Shown: positions 8,168-16,695, counted from the first letter of the stretch. The stretch: DNA of 64,000 nt from CALMFG01 sp963674805 (GCA_963674805.2 CAXXNY010000005.1:434001-498000), one strand, 5' to 3'. The notes: generated by a model not told the origin, from the sequence alone. A program made the numbers and translations.

Positions 8168-9190
8168 TTGAAAACAAGTGATTTTGATTATATACTGCCG
8201 GAGGCGCTGATTGCGCAGCACCCGCTAAAAGACCGGGATGCATCCCGGCTGATGGTCTTTGACAGAAAAACCAGCACCATCACGCATCGGGTGTTTTCAG
8301 ATATTATTGAATATCTAAAGCCGTCGGATGTGCTGGTGATTAACGAGACACGGGTGATTCCGGCGCGGCTGTTTGGGACGCGTGCGGGGTTAAAGAATCC
8401 GGTCGAAGTCTTGCTGTTAAAGCGGATAAACAACGCTGACTGGCAGGCGATTACGCGTCCGGGCAAGCGTTTAAAACCCGGTGCAATGGTGACGTTCTCG
8501 GAAGATTTATCTGCGGAGATTATCGAAAAGGGCGAAGGCGGCGTATCGCTGGTGCGCTTTTCGTTCAGCGGCGTGTTTGAAGAGATTTTAGACAAGCTGG
8601 GCATGATGCCGCTGCCGCCGTATATCAAGGCAGAACTAAAAGAAAAACAACGCTATAATACCGTATATGCAAAACAGGACGGTTCGGCCGCAGCGCCGAC
8701 AGCAGGTCTGCATTTTACGCCGGCATTGCTGGAACGTATCCGTGAAAAAGGCATTACGATTGCGCCGATTGTGCTCCATGTCGGGCTGGGCACATTCCGT
8801 CCGGTGAAAGAAGAGCGCATCGAAGACCATGTGATGCACAGCGAATATTATGAAATACCCGAAAGCTCGGCAGACATCATCAACCGGGCAAAGGCGGAAA
8901 ACCGACGGGTGATTGCGGTCGGGACAACTTCGGTTCGTACGCTGGAATCCGCTTTTGGAGAGAATGGTGCAGTGCGGCCGGGTGCGAGTGATACGGATAT
9001 CTTTATTTATCCCGGATTTCAATTCAAGGTCACAGATGCACTGATAACGAACTTTCACCTGCCGAAGTCATCATTATTGATGCTGGTCTCGGCTTTTATG
9101 GGAACCAATAATGCACATGCCGCATATGAAACAGCGGTGGCGGAACAGTACCGCTTTTTCAGCTTCGGCGATGCGATGCTGATAATATGA
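8168..9190 (+). CDS. queA: S-adenosylmethionine:tRNA ribosyltransferase-isomerase
   Basis: Transfers and isomerises the ribose of SAM onto preQ1 in tRNA, giving epoxyqueuosine at the wobble base. 340 aa, the family length, beginning MKTSDFDYxLPEALIAQHP and containing the signature APTAGLHFT and VGLGTFRPVK. The start is TTG with AGAGGT upstream. tgt, the preceding step in the pathway, is two genes downstream, so the queuosine genes are clustered. Confidence 0.97.
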   Translation: MKTSDFDYILPEALIAQHPLKDRDASRLMVFDRKTSTITHRVFSDIIEYLKPSDVLVINETRVIPARLFGTRAGLKNPVEVLLLKRINNADWQAITRPGKRLKPGAMVTFSEDLSAEIIEKGEGGVSLVRFSFSGVFEEILDKLGMMPLPPYIKAELKEKQRYNTVYAKQDGSAAAPTAGLHFTPALLERIREKGITIAPIVLHVGLGTFRPVKEERIEDHVMHSEYYEIPESSADIINRAKAENRRVIAVGTTSVRTLESAFGENGAVRPGASDTDIFIYPGFQFKVTDALITNFHLPKSSLLMLVSAFMGTNNAHAAYETAVAEQYRFFSFGDAMLII

Positions 9191-9221
9191 GTAAGGAAGA
9201 TAGGAACAAGGAGGCAATTCT

Positions 9222-9926
9222 GTGAAAAAGATTATTGCACTGATTTTAATCATGATGATATTAACCGCAACAGGCTGTGTGGATTATTCCACGGCACTGC
9301 AGGTGCAGGACGAAGCAACACCGGAACCGACGCCCAGTATGGAACCGACGGTGCCGCTCAGCGCGTACGAAGGTTTGGAAGATGAAATAGCGGCGCTGGA
9401 AGCGCGCATTGAAGAGCTTGAAAGCGCGGCGGATGAAGCGCAGGACGTGATGGATGCGTATGCGGCGGTTGAAGATGCGCTGAAACAAATGGAATTGTCC
9501 ATTTACCGCTCGGCAATCTCAAAAGACGGTCTTAAGATTTATTTTGGTTCGGTAAAAAAAGCCGAAGAGAAAGAAGGCGGTGAAATTGCGCTTTCCATCG
9601 ACGTGCTGGATGTCGAAAACGAAAAAGTGGACAGCTCAACTTATACCCAGGAGCAGATTGAAGACATCAACCAAAACCTGAGTTTTGAATACGCAAGCAA
9701 AGTAACCACGAAAGCGGTCGTAACCTCGGAAACCATCCTGCGTTATAACGGCGACAGTTATCCGGCGCTGGACAGCGGGTTTTATGCGTATCTTAGCGAC
9801 CAGATCGTTCAGGCGGAAGTGGCGGCACAGGCGGAAGATGCGGAGGATGATGCCATCGTCCTTACCGGGCCCGTGTTTATCTTTGTAGAGCTTGAGGGCA
9901 GTGTACTGATGATGCTGGAAAAGTAA
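9222..9926 (+). CDS. Hypothetical lipoprotein with coiled coil
   Basis: 234 aa starting at GTG with AAGGAGG upstream. A lipoprotein signal peptide (hydrophobic stretch then LTATGC, lipidated Cys about residue 19) is followed by a Pro/Thr/Glu linker, a predicted coiled coil with heptad Leu/Ile/Ala (about residues 49-90), and a C-terminal domain I do not recognise. It sits between queA and tgt on the same strand with 31- and 18-base gaps, so it is probably in the operon, though a cell-surface protein has no clear tie to tRNA modification. Confidence 0.78.
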   Translation: MKKIIALILIMMILTATGCVDYSTALQVQDEATPEPTPSMEPTVPLSAYEGLEDEIAALEARIEELESAADEAQDVMDAYAAVEDALKQMELSIYRSAISKDGLKIYFGSVKKAEEKEGGEIALSIDVLDVENEKVDSSTYTQEQIEDINQNLSFEYASKVTTKAVVTSETILRYNGDSYPALDSGFYAYLSDQIVQAEVAAQAEDAEDDAIVLTGPVFIFVELEGSVLMMLEK

Positions 9927-9944
9927 CAGACCGGAGAAGAATAT

Positions 9945-11051
9945 TTGTTTGAATTTAAGATAACAACACAATCAAAGCACACGGATGCGCGTATCGGTGT
10001 GCTTTCTACGCCCCACGGGGATATTGAAACGCCGTGTTATATGGCGGTGGGCACCCAAGCCACGGTTAAAGCGCTGACGCCCGAAATGGTGGAACGTGCG
10101 GGCTCGCAGATTATTTTAGGCAACACCTATCATCTTTATTTGCGGCCCGGGGAAGACATTGTCAAGGAAGCCGACGGACTGCACAAGTTCATGAACTGGC
10201 ACCGTCCGATTCTGACGGACAGCGGCGGTTTTCAGGTGTTCTCGCTGGGTGATTTGAGGAAGATTACCGAAGAAGGCGTGGCGTTCGCGTCGCATCTGGA
10301 CGGCTCTAAGCACATGATGACGCCCGAAAAGGTGATGCAGATCGAACAGGACCTCGGCAGTGATATCGCGATGGCGTTTGACGTGTGTTCGGCGGCGGAT
10401 GCGGATGAAGCAGAGATCAAGGCGGCGATGGAACGGACGCACCGATGGCTGGAGCGGTGTAAAAAAGCGCATACACGGGAAGACCAGGCACTGTTCGGGA
10501 TCGTGCAGGGTGGGTTTACCGAAGCATACCGGCAGACATCAGCAAAGTTCGTAAACGGAATGGACCTGCCGGGCAACGCGATCGGCGGGCTGTCGGTGGG
10601 TGAGCCGAAGCCGGTGATGTACCGGATGCTGGAGGCAACCGTACCCCTTTTATCCGATAAAAAACCGCGGTATTTAATGGGCGTCGGTACACCGGATTGC
10701 CTTGTCGAGGGTGTGATGCGCGGGGTGGATATGTTTGACTGTGTGATCCAGACGCGGATTGCGCGCAACGGAACGGCCTTCACCAGCGAGGGTAGAATCA
10801 CGGTCAGAAACGCCGTCTATAAACGGGATTTCACACCACTGGACCCGAACTGCGACTGTGAAGTATGCCGCAATTATACGCGGGCTTACTTACGCCATCT
10901 GGTCAATGCAAACGAGATTCTGGCGGCTACGCTGCTTTCATATCATAATATTTATTATACCCATCGCCTGATGGGCCGCGTCAAAGAGGCGATTAAAAGC
11001 GATACGCTTCCGGCGCTCCGTGACGAAATTCACGCGCTGTACGGCGAATAA
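9945..11051 (+). CDS. tgt: tRNA-guanine transglycosylase (queuine tRNA-ribosyltransferase)
   Basis: Exchanges guanine-34 for preQ1 in Asp, Asn, His and Tyr tRNAs. 368 aa with the base-recognition loops GTQATVKALTP and DSGGFQVFSL, the nucleophile region GVDMFDCV, TRIARNG for tRNA binding, and the zinc site CDCEVC with a distal His in SYHN. The start is TTG with GGAGAAG nearby. The residue after CVI is Gln rather than the more common Pro, a small variation next to the active loop. Confidence 0.97.
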   Translation: MFEFKITTQSKHTDARIGVLSTPHGDIETPCYMAVGTQATVKALTPEMVERAGSQIILGNTYHLYLRPGEDIVKEADGLHKFMNWHRPILTDSGGFQVFSLGDLRKITEEGVAFASHLDGSKHMMTPEKVMQIEQDLGSDIAMAFDVCSAADADEAEIKAAMERTHRWLERCKKAHTREDQALFGIVQGGFTEAYRQTSAKFVNGMDLPGNAIGGLSVGEPKPVMYRMLEATVPLLSDKKPRYLMGVGTPDCLVEGVMRGVDMFDCVIQTRIARNGTAFTSEGRITVRNAVYKRDFTPLDPNCDCEVCRNYTRAYLRHLVNANEILAATLLSYHNIYYTHRLMGRVKEAIKSDTLPALRDEIHALYGE

Positions 11052-11065
11052 CTGGGATTATCCGG

Positions 11066-11094
11066 TTGACGAAAGAAACAGGATAATATATATT
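11066..11094 (+). promoter_or_regulatory. yajC promoter
   Basis: TTGACG (11066-11071), 17 bp, TATATT (11089-11094), 45 bp before yajC. Confidence 0.62.
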
Positions 11095-11138
11095 AGTTGT
11101 GTTGCTTTAATGAACTTAAATAGAAAAGAGGTGTTAAT

Positions 11139-11498
11139 ATGCCACAAAGCTGCGATTTATCCGGTCTGTTCGGAGGCGGAGCTGCGTCATCGACCGCAGA
11201 AGGCGGCAGTGCGCTCGGCGGTATGCTTCCTTTGCTTCTTATGCTGGCTGTATTCTTTGTCTTAATGATTTTACCGCAGAGAAGACGTCAGAAAAAAGTG
11301 AAAGAAATGCTGGACGCGATTAAAGCCGGGGATAAAATCAAAACAATCGGCGGATTCTACGGAAAAGTTGAAATGGTTAAAGACGACTTGGTCGTGATTG
11401 TATGCGATCCGGACGGCACAAGAATGACGATTTCTAAATCCGCGGTTGCGACCGTGCAGAATTCTGAAGTCGAGAATGATGCCGAGCCGTCTAACTGA
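11139..11498 (+). CDS. yajC: Preprotein translocase subunit YajC
   Basis: Small Sec accessory protein. 119 aa: a Gly/Ser-rich N terminus, one transmembrane helix (about residues 29-46), then the conserved PQRRRQKKVKEM and the KAGDKIKTIGGFYGKV motif of the family. AGAGGTG precedes the ATG. secD and secF, which usually follow in Clostridia, are absent; a terminator and the SCIFF gene come next. Confidence 0.95.
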   Translation: MPQSCDLSGLFGGGAASSTAEGGSALGGMLPLLLMLAVFFVLMILPQRRRQKKVKEMLDAIKAGDKIKTIGGFYGKVEMVKDDLVVIVCDPDGTRMTISKSAVATVQNSEVENDAEPSN

Positions 11499-11523
11499 CG
11501 AAAATCACATTTATTGACATATG

Positions 11524-11555
11524 AAACGCTTTTTGTTCACAAAGGGCGTTTTTAT
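11524..11555 (+). terminator. Terminator after yajC
   Basis: Inverted repeat around ACGCTTTTTGT and ACAAAGGGCGT with some wobble pairs, followed by five Ts. Confidence 0.72.
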
Positions 11556-11576
11556 GTGCCGTCAATTAAAAATAAT

Positions 11577-11605
11577 TTGAAAAAATAGCCGAAGCAAAGT
11601 ATAAT
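11577..11605 (+). promoter_or_regulatory. Promoter of the SCIFF peptide gene
   Basis: TTGAAA (11577-11582), exactly 17 bp, TATAAT (11600-11605), 31 bp before the ATG. Near-consensus, so the peptide gene has its own strong promoter. Confidence 0.88.
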
Positions 11606-11635
11606 ACACCTGATCAATATTTTAGGAGATGCTAG

Positions 11636-11785
11636 ATGAAGAATTTTAAGACCGTAGTAAAAAAGTCTATTGATAAGGATATCAAAAAAGGCGGATGCGG
11701 CGAATGCCAGACTTCCTGCCAGTCCGCATGCAAAACGTCATGTACCGTGGCGAACCAATCATGTGAACAAATTAAAAGAAGATAA
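11636..11785 (+). CDS. scfA: SCIFF ranthipeptide precursor (six cysteines in forty-five residues)
   Basis: A 49-codon gene with AGGAG before the ATG. The core CGECQTSCQSACKTSCTVAN holds Cys21, 24, 28, 32 and 36, with Cys43 after it. This is the nearly invariant SCIFF signature of Clostridia. In known systems a radical-SAM maturase with SPASM domain (ScfB) forms thioether links from these cysteines to nearby residues; the family has been linked to quorum sensing. No maturase lies next to it: rqcH converges from the other side. The yajC neighbourhood is the usual SCIFF location. Confidence 0.95.
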   Translation: MKNFKTVVKKSIDKDIKKGGCGECQTSCQSACKTSCTVANQSCEQIKRR

Positions 11786-11808
11786 AAGCTTTAACGGACT
11801 AACATTTG

Positions 11809-11833
11809 GCAGCGGTTTCAGCCGCTGCTTTTT
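11809..11833 (+). terminator. Terminator after the SCIFF gene, overlapping the rqcH stop
   Basis: GCAGCGG (11809-11815) and CCGCTGC (11822-11828) with a six-base loop and five Ts. The loop contains the stop codon of the convergent rqcH gene. Confidence 0.88.
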
Positions 11834-13566
11834 AGTTTCCCGACCAGCTTTTCATCAGGATCGACAATAAAGGTCTGGAAGTGGTCATAGATGACAAATC
11901 CGGGTTTGGCGCCGCCCGGTTTTTTGATGTGTTTTTTCTCGGTATAATCCACCGGCACCTTAGTCGAAGTCTTTGCCCGGCTGTGAGAAGCCGCAATGAC
12001 CGCCGCCTCAAAGAGCGTGCGCTCGGGCACTGATTTGCCGTTGGTCTTGATGATGACATGGGATCCTGGAATTTTCTGTGTGTGCATCCAGATGTCGTCG
12101 GGTGCCGCGGTTTTCATCGACAGAACATCGTTTTGCCGGTTATTTTTTCCGGCTAAAATAACGAATCCGTCGGAGGACGTAAACCGGTGAGGCGAGGACG
12201 CCTCAGCCGTTGGGGCGGATGCCTTCTGTCCCGGTTTTTCGCCGATATATCCGGCTTTTACCATATCATAACGCACTTCGCTGAGCTCATCTGTGGTCTC
12301 ACAGGTATTCAGCGATTCCAATGTACTCTCAAGAAAATCAAGTTCTTTTCTTGTTTCTTCTATATATTTCGCATGTATTTCTGCGGATTTCTTCAGTTTA
12401 TTATAACGTTTATAATATTTCTGCGCATTTGCCGCCGGCGGCAGCTTGGTATCCAATGGAATCTCAACGGTTTTTTCGGTTTCATAGTCGGTGACAACAG
12501 CTCTGTCCATACCGCGCTTCAGCTGATAGATGTGCGCCATAATCAGATCGCCGTATTTACGGTCGCGTTCAGCTTTATCAGCGCCCAACAGGGCGTCGTT
12601 TTGGATTCTGAGTTTTTTGGTGAGTTTGTCCAGCGCCTTTTTAAGCTGTTTGTTTAATGAAGCTTTTTTCCTGTTAAAGCTTTCGATTTTGCTCTTTTCA
12701 ATATAAAACGCATCCAGCATGGCGTTTGCGTCCGGATAAGTCTTTTGTATGGTGAAATCCTGCGTCCGGTAGGGGACGGCACTGAAAAACCGCGGATTGG
12801 ATTCGCTGTCGAAGGCAATCGTAAACGGCCCATTACCGGAAGCCGTATCTTTAAAAAAGCCAAGGCAATTTTCAATAAATCGGCTTTGGTCTGCGCGTGA
12901 AAACGGCGGGCTTTCCGGCGGCGCAAATCGCGCGGTAATTTCATCCGCAGTCTGTGTGGATACCCCCTGAAAAGTCTGGATTAAAAACTTTGCGACCGGC
13001 CTGTTTCCACTGGATTCCATCAGTTCGCCGAAGGTTTCGGGCGAAACAATCAGCGGATTTAACTTACTGGACGGCGGCAGGGCGTAGAGCATACCTGGAA
13101 GGACCTGACGGACGCTGGAGACACCGAAAGGAACGGCTTTTGCCGCCCCAAGGATTTTTTCGTTTTCATCCGTTAAGATGATATTGCTGTATTTACCCAT
13201 AAACTCGCAGTTCAGCGCCAAGATACGCGTACTGCCGAGTTCATCGCGGCCTTCGAAAGCAACTTTGACAATGCGCTCCAGACCGACCTGCGAAATACCG
13301 GTAATGCGCGCCGAAGTCAGGTATTTTCTCAACAGCATACAAAACGTCGGCGGTTTTGCCGGATTGGTCTTTGAGACCTGGGTCAGATGAATACGGCATT
13401 CGCCGGCATTCAGTGAAATTAACAGCCGGAGGTTGGCAGAAGGCGACCTTAAAGCCAGCCCAATCTCTTCTTTAAGGGGCTGGAATACTTTTTCGACTTT
13501 TGCGCCGATGATGGTGGTTTTTAGTTCGTTAACGCAGGTATAAAGCGTCAGTCCGTCTATGGTCAT
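11818..13566 (-). CDS. rqcH: Ribosome quality control protein RqcH (NFACT family)
   Basis: Binds obstructed 50S subunits and recruits tRNA-Ala to add alanine tails that mark nascent chains for decay. 582 aa with NFACT-N (MTIDGLTLYTCVNEL start), a central coiled-coil region (about residues 290-430) and the C-terminal NFACT-R domain including DDIWMHTQKIPGSHVII and the basic KKHIKKPGGAKPG segment. This is the bacterial Rqc2/FbpA layout. It is transcribed alone and converges on the SCIFF gene. Confidence 0.95.
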   Translation of the reverse strand: MTIDGLTLYTCVNELKTTIIGAKVEKVFQPLKEEIGLALRSPSANLRLLISLNAGECRIHLTQVSKTNPAKPPTFCMLLRKYLTSARITGISQVGLERIVKVAFEGRDELGSTRILALNCEFMGKYSNIILTDENEKILGAAKAVPFGVSSVRQVLPGMLYALPPSSKLNPLIVSPETFGELMESSGNRPVAKFLIQTFQGVSTQTADEITARFAPPESPPFSRADQSRFIENCLGFFKDTASGNGPFTIAFDSESNPRFFSAVPYRTQDFTIQKTYPDANAMLDAFYIEKSKIESFNRKKASLNKQLKKALDKLTKKLRIQNDALLGADKAERDRKYGDLIMAHIYQLKRGMDRAVVTDYETEKTVEIPLDTKLPPAANAQKYYKRYNKLKKSAEIHAKYIEETRKELDFLESTLESLNTCETTDELSEVRYDMVKAGYIGEKPGQKASAPTAEASSPHRFTSSDGFVILAGKNNRQNDVLSMKTAAPDDIWMHTQKIPGSHVIIKTNGKSVPERTLFEAAVIAASHSRAKTSTKVPVDYTEKKHIKKPGGAKPGFVIYDHFQTFIVDPDEKLVGKLKSSG

Positions 13567-13630
13567 AGTTTTCTCCGTTTTGCCTTCCGCTTATTATACT
13601 CCGGCGCTGTTTCGAGGTCAACGAAAGGGT

Positions 13631-13658
13631 TTGACAAGCGGAGGTTTGTCCGTATACT
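13631..13658 (+). promoter_or_regulatory. Promoter of rph-rdgB-yfcE
   Basis: TTGACA (13631-13636), 16 bp, TATACT (13653-13658). Confidence 0.75.
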
Positions 13659-13700
13659 AATAGGTATTAATGAAGAATGCGACTTTAGATGGGAGAATAT

Positions 13701-14420
13701 ATGAAACGGTCTGACAACCGGAAAGCGGATGAAAAACGTAAGATTGCGATTACGCCGGATTATTTAGAAAATGCACACGGTTCCGTGCTGATTGCATGCG
13801 GAAAGACCAAGGTGATTTGCTCTGCCATGGCGGTGGAAGAGGTGCCGCCTTTTTTGGAAGGAAAGGGGAGAGGATGGCTGACTGCGGAGTACGCAATGCT
13901 CCCGGCATCCACACCCGAAAGAAAACGCAGAGAAACCATTAAGCCTGACGGCCGGTCTACCGAGATTAAGCGGCTGATCGGCAGGGCCTTGCGTGCGGTG
14001 ATTGATTTTGATGCGCTGGGTGAACGTACAATTTATATTGACTGTGATGTGATATCCGCGGACGGCGGGACCAGAACGGCGTCGATTACGGGCGGGTATG
14101 CTGCACTTAAGCTTTGCATCAGACGCATGATGAAAGATGGCAAGATAAAGATAGACCCGGTCAGAGATTATGTGGCGGCTATCAGCTGCGGTATCGTGGG
14201 CGGTGTTCCGCTGCTTGATCTGCCGTATGTGGAGGATTCTTCTGCGGATGCGGATATGAATGTGGTGATGACGAAAAGCGGCGGATTGATTGAGGTGCAG
14301 TGCACGGGCGAACGGCGTCCGGTGACCGAGGCGGAGTTCGGTGCGTTAATGGCGCTTGCGAAAAAAGGCATCAGCGAACTGTTTGATGCGCAGGCAGAGG
14401 CGCTGGGGGAAACTGAATGA
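13701..14420 (+). CDS. rph: Ribonuclease PH
   Basis: Phosphorolytic 3'-5' exonuclease that trims tRNA 3' ends. 239 aa with the family landmarks GKTKVICSA, GWLTAEYAMLP and the phosphate-binding QCTGE near the end. I use ATG 13701, which has GGGAGAA seven bases upstream; the ATG 12 bases earlier sits on that ribosome site. Its stop overlaps the rdgB start in ATGA, implying coupled translation. Confidence 0.96.
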   Translation: MKRSDNRKADEKRKIAITPDYLENAHGSVLIACGKTKVICSAMAVEEVPPFLEGKGRGWLTAEYAMLPASTPERKRRETIKPDGRSTEIKRLIGRALRAVIDFDALGERTIYIDCDVISADGGTRTASITGGYAALKLCIRRMMKDGKIKIDPVRDYVAAISCGIVGGVPLLDLPYVEDSSADADMNVVMTKSGGLIEVQCTGERRPVTEAEFGALMALAKKGISELFDAQAEALGETE

Positions 14421-15010
14421 GCACATTATTGATTGCGTCTAATAATCAGGGCAAAATAAAGGAAATCAAGGCGGTACTCGGTGATTTTTATAATGAGATT
14501 GTCTCACTGAAAGATAAAGAGATTGATTTAGAGACCGTTGAAGACGGTGATACCTTTGAAGCGAATGCGTATAAAAAGGCGAAGGAAGGCATGGAAGCGT
14601 CCGGAATGGATACGCTGGCGGATGATTCCGGCTTATGTGTGGACGCGCTAGACGGTGCGCCGGGCATCTTTTCGGCACGGTTCGCCGGAGAAGACGCGAA
14701 TGATACGGCGAACAATATAAAACTCGCAAAATTGATGCAGGGAGTAACGCGCGAAGACCGCACCGCACGCTTTGTATGCACGGTGTGTCTGATGCGGACG
14801 GATGGGTCTTATACTGCCGCGAGAGGCGAGGTGGAAGGTGTAATCGCCGAAACGCCGGCGGGGGAGAACGGATTCGGTTATGACCCGTATTTCTTTGTTC
14901 CGCAATATCATAAGACCATGGCTCAGCTGCCGCCGGAGATCAAAAACACCATCAGCCATCGGGCAAACGCGTTGAATGCGCTAAGACAAAAGCTAAAGGA
15001 TAATGAATAA
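14417..15010 (+). CDS. rdgB: XTP/dITP diphosphatase (RdgB/HAM1)
   Basis: House-cleaning pyrophosphatase that removes ITP, XTP and dITP. 197 aa with the N-terminal ASNNQGKIKEI, the DTLADDSGLCVDAL segment and GENGFGYDPYF, all diagnostic. It overlaps rph by four bases; rph-rdgB pairs are widespread in bacteria. Confidence 0.97.
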   Translation: MSTLLIASNNQGKIKEIKAVLGDFYNEIVSLKDKEIDLETVEDGDTFEANAYKKAKEGMEASGMDTLADDSGLCVDALDGAPGIFSARFAGEDANDTANNIKLAKLMQGVTREDRTARFVCTVCLMRTDGSYTAARGEVEGVIAETPAGENGFGYDPYFFVPQYHKTMAQLPPEIKNTISHRANALNALRQKLKDNE

Positions 15011-15013
15011 CAG

Positions 15014-15502
15014 ATGAAACTGGTGGTTTTCAGCGACAGCCACGGTCAGACCGACGAGATGCGGCTGGTGCTGACAAATGAAAAAGATGTGGACATGGTG
15101 CTTCACACCGGAGATTTCGGCATGGACCTTGACTTTGTCATGAAATCCATGAAAAGCAAAATCCCGTATAAAAGGGTGAGGGGGAACTGCGATTATTCGT
15201 CTCCCGCACCCGAATCGCTTCTGTTTGAGGCGGAAGGCGTCAAAATCCTGATGCATCATGGAAGCGGGCTGGGCGTGAAGCGGTCTCTGAATAAAATCGA
15301 TTACTATGCCAGACAGCAGGGTGCGGATATCATGATTTTCGGGCATTCCCATCTGCCGCTGATTAAAAACATGGGAGATTTATACCTGCTGAATCCCGGT
15401 TCAATCGGCTGGCCGAAAGGTGCGGGCAGAACATACGCCGTAATTGAAATTGATCCGGATAAAAAGAAGGAAATTAAAATTGATATAAAGACATTTCCTT
15501 GA
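15014..15502 (+). CDS. yfcE: YfcE/MJ0936-type metallophosphoesterase
   Basis: 162 aa calcineurin-like phosphodiesterase. Metal ligands are all visible: SDSHG (DxH), HTGDFG (GD), RGNCDY (GNxD), MHHG and GHSHLP. The gene follows rdgB after three bases and completes an rph-rdgB-yfcE operon. The natural substrate is not evident from sequence. Confidence 0.93.
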   Translation: MKLVVFSDSHGQTDEMRLVLTNEKDVDMVLHTGDFGMDLDFVMKSMKSKIPYKRVRGNCDYSSPAPESLLFEAEGVKILMHHGSGLGVKRSLNKIDYYARQQGADIMIFGHSHLPLIKNMGDLYLLNPGSIGWPKGAGRTYAVIEIDPDKKKEIKIDIKTFP

Positions 15503-15546
15503 TTTTTGGGCGATTTAAAAGCATAAGAAATTCAATTGGTTTTTTA

Positions 15547-15576
15547 TTGACATTTCCCCCTGTTTTCGTTTATACT
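15547..15576 (+). promoter_or_regulatory. Upstream promoter of the tRNA cluster
   Basis: TTGACA (15547-15552), 18 bp, TATACT (15571-15576). It is the first of two promoters in tandem ahead of the tRNA genes. Confidence 0.6.
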
Positions 15577-15629
15577 TGTCCTTGCGTGCGAGGCGTGTTT
15601 TTCAGCACAAAATGCAGGTCGGCAAAGCA

Positions 15630-15658
15630 TTGACAATAGATATACCCTATGGTAAAAT
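15630..15658 (+). promoter_or_regulatory. Proximal promoter of the tRNA cluster
   Basis: TTGACA (15630-15635), exactly 17 bp, TAAAAT (15653-15658), about 43 bp before the first tRNA. Confidence 0.75.
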
Positions 15659-15701
15659 CGTGAATTGTCAGTGGTGAGACAGCTTGGTCTTAAACGTGCT
15701 T

Positions 15702-15778
15702 GCGTTCGTAGCTCAGCTGGATAGAGCAACGGCCTTCTAAGCCGTAGGTCCTGGGTTCGAATCCCCGCGGACGCGCCA
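15702..15778 (+). tRNA. tRNA-Arg (anticodon TCT)
   Basis: Complete cloverleaf: acceptor GCGTTCG/CGGACGC, anticodon TCT at 15736-15738 in a CTTCTAA loop, T loop GGTTCGAATCC, encoded CCA. First of nine clustered tRNAs. Confidence 0.97.
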
Positions 15779-15806
15779 ATATCTCATATGACGTTTAAGA
15801 CGATGT

Positions 15807-15884
15807 GGTGGGTATAGCTCAGCTGGTTAGAGCGCCAGGTTGTGGCCCTGGAGGCCGTGGGTTCGAGTCCCATTACTCACCCCA
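15807..15884 (+). tRNA. tRNA-His (anticodon GTG)
   Basis: Acceptor GTGGGTA pairs with TACTCAC. The base before it is G, giving the G-1:C73 pair that marks histidine tRNA. Anticodon GTG at 15842-15844; CCA encoded. Confidence 0.97.
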
Positions 15885-15899
15885 AAACATCACCGACGT

Positions 15900-15974
15900 T
15901 GGGGTGTCGCCAAGTGGTAAGGCACAGGACTTTGACTCCTGTATTCGTAGGTTCAAATCCTGCCACCCCAGCCA
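15900..15974 (+). tRNA. tRNA-Gln (anticodon TTG)
   Basis: Acceptor TGGGGTG/CACCCCA, starting with the U1:A72 pair usual for glutamine tRNA. Anticodon TTG at 15932-15934; CCA encoded. Confidence 0.97.
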
Positions 15975-15980
15975 TTACAT

Positions 15981-16056
15981 GATCCATTAGCTCAGTCGGT
16001 AGAGCACTTGACTTTTAATCAAGGTGTCCGGAGTTCGAATCTCCGATGGATCACCA
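15981..16056 (+). tRNA. tRNA-Lys (anticodon TTT)
   Basis: Acceptor GATCCAT/ATGGATC, anticodon TTT at 16014-16016, CCA encoded. Only six bases separate it from tRNA-Gln. Confidence 0.97.
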
Positions 16057-16145
16057 TTAACCTTATGGATGTCTTCTTTTCAAAGGGGATTGGGGGATGT
16101 CTGAAGAAGGGTTGGTTTGCAGGCGCCGCTTGACGCCTGTGATTT

Positions 16146-16230
16146 GCGGGCGTGGCGGAACTGGCAGACGCGCTAGACTTAGGATCTAGTGCCTTACGGT
16201 GTGGGGGTTCGACTCCCTTCGCCCGCACCA
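16146..16230 (+). tRNA. tRNA-Leu (anticodon TAG)
   Basis: Class II tRNA with a long variable arm. Acceptor GCGGGCG/CGCCCGC, anticodon TAG at 16180-16182 in loop CTTAGGA, CCA encoded. Confidence 0.97.
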
Positions 16231-16291
16231 CGCATATAACGGCTGTGTAAGCTGCCGTTTACTGGATAGTGTTTTAAACGGGTGAATAAAT

Positions 16292-16366
16292 GCGGGAGTA
16301 ACTCAGCGGTAGAGTGCGACCTTCCCAAGGTCGAGGTCGCGGGTTCGAATCCCGTCTTCCGCTCCA
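16292..16366 (+). tRNA. tRNA-Gly (anticodon CCC)
   Basis: Acceptor GCGGGAG/CTTCCGC (one wobble), anticodon CCC at 16324-16326, CCA encoded. Differs at only four positions from the next glycine tRNA. Confidence 0.96.
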
Positions 16367-16494
16367 ACCATCCAAAAGGACTGGCTGGCTCGACATTATT
16401 CGCCGGCACTATGTATATAAACGAGATAAGACATTCGCTTGAATGTTTTTATCGTCTATTGTATAATGTGGCTACCTTTTTTAAGCAAAGTCTT

Positions 16495-16569
16495 GCGGGA
16501 GTGACTCAGTGGTAGAGTGCGACCTTGCCAAGGTCGAAGTCGCGGGTTCGAATCCCGTCTTCCGCTCCA
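16495..16569 (+). tRNA. tRNA-Gly (anticodon GCC)
   Basis: Anticodon GCC at 16527-16529; CCA encoded. Nearly identical to the CCC isoacceptor at 16292, one of the four differences being the wobble base. Confidence 0.97.
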
Positions 16570-16574
16570 ATTAA

Positions 16575-16648
16575 GCGGGTGTAGCTCAATGGCAGAGCCC
16601 CAGCCTTCCAAGCTGGTTGTGTCGGTTCGATCCCGATCACCCGCTCCA
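16575..16648 (+). tRNA. tRNA-Gly (anticodon TCC)
   Basis: Acceptor GCGGGTG/CACCCGC, anticodon TCC at 16607-16609, CCA encoded. Third glycine isoacceptor, unlike the other two in sequence. Confidence 0.97.
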
Positions 16649-16695
16649 AAAGCACCGCTTATAAAAGGCGGTGATTGTTTTTAAAAACAGCGCAT

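Noticed and set aside
16019..16409. Reverse open frames across the tRNA genes
   Set aside because: They are antisense readings of tRNA genes with no ribosome sites, a known source of false proteins.
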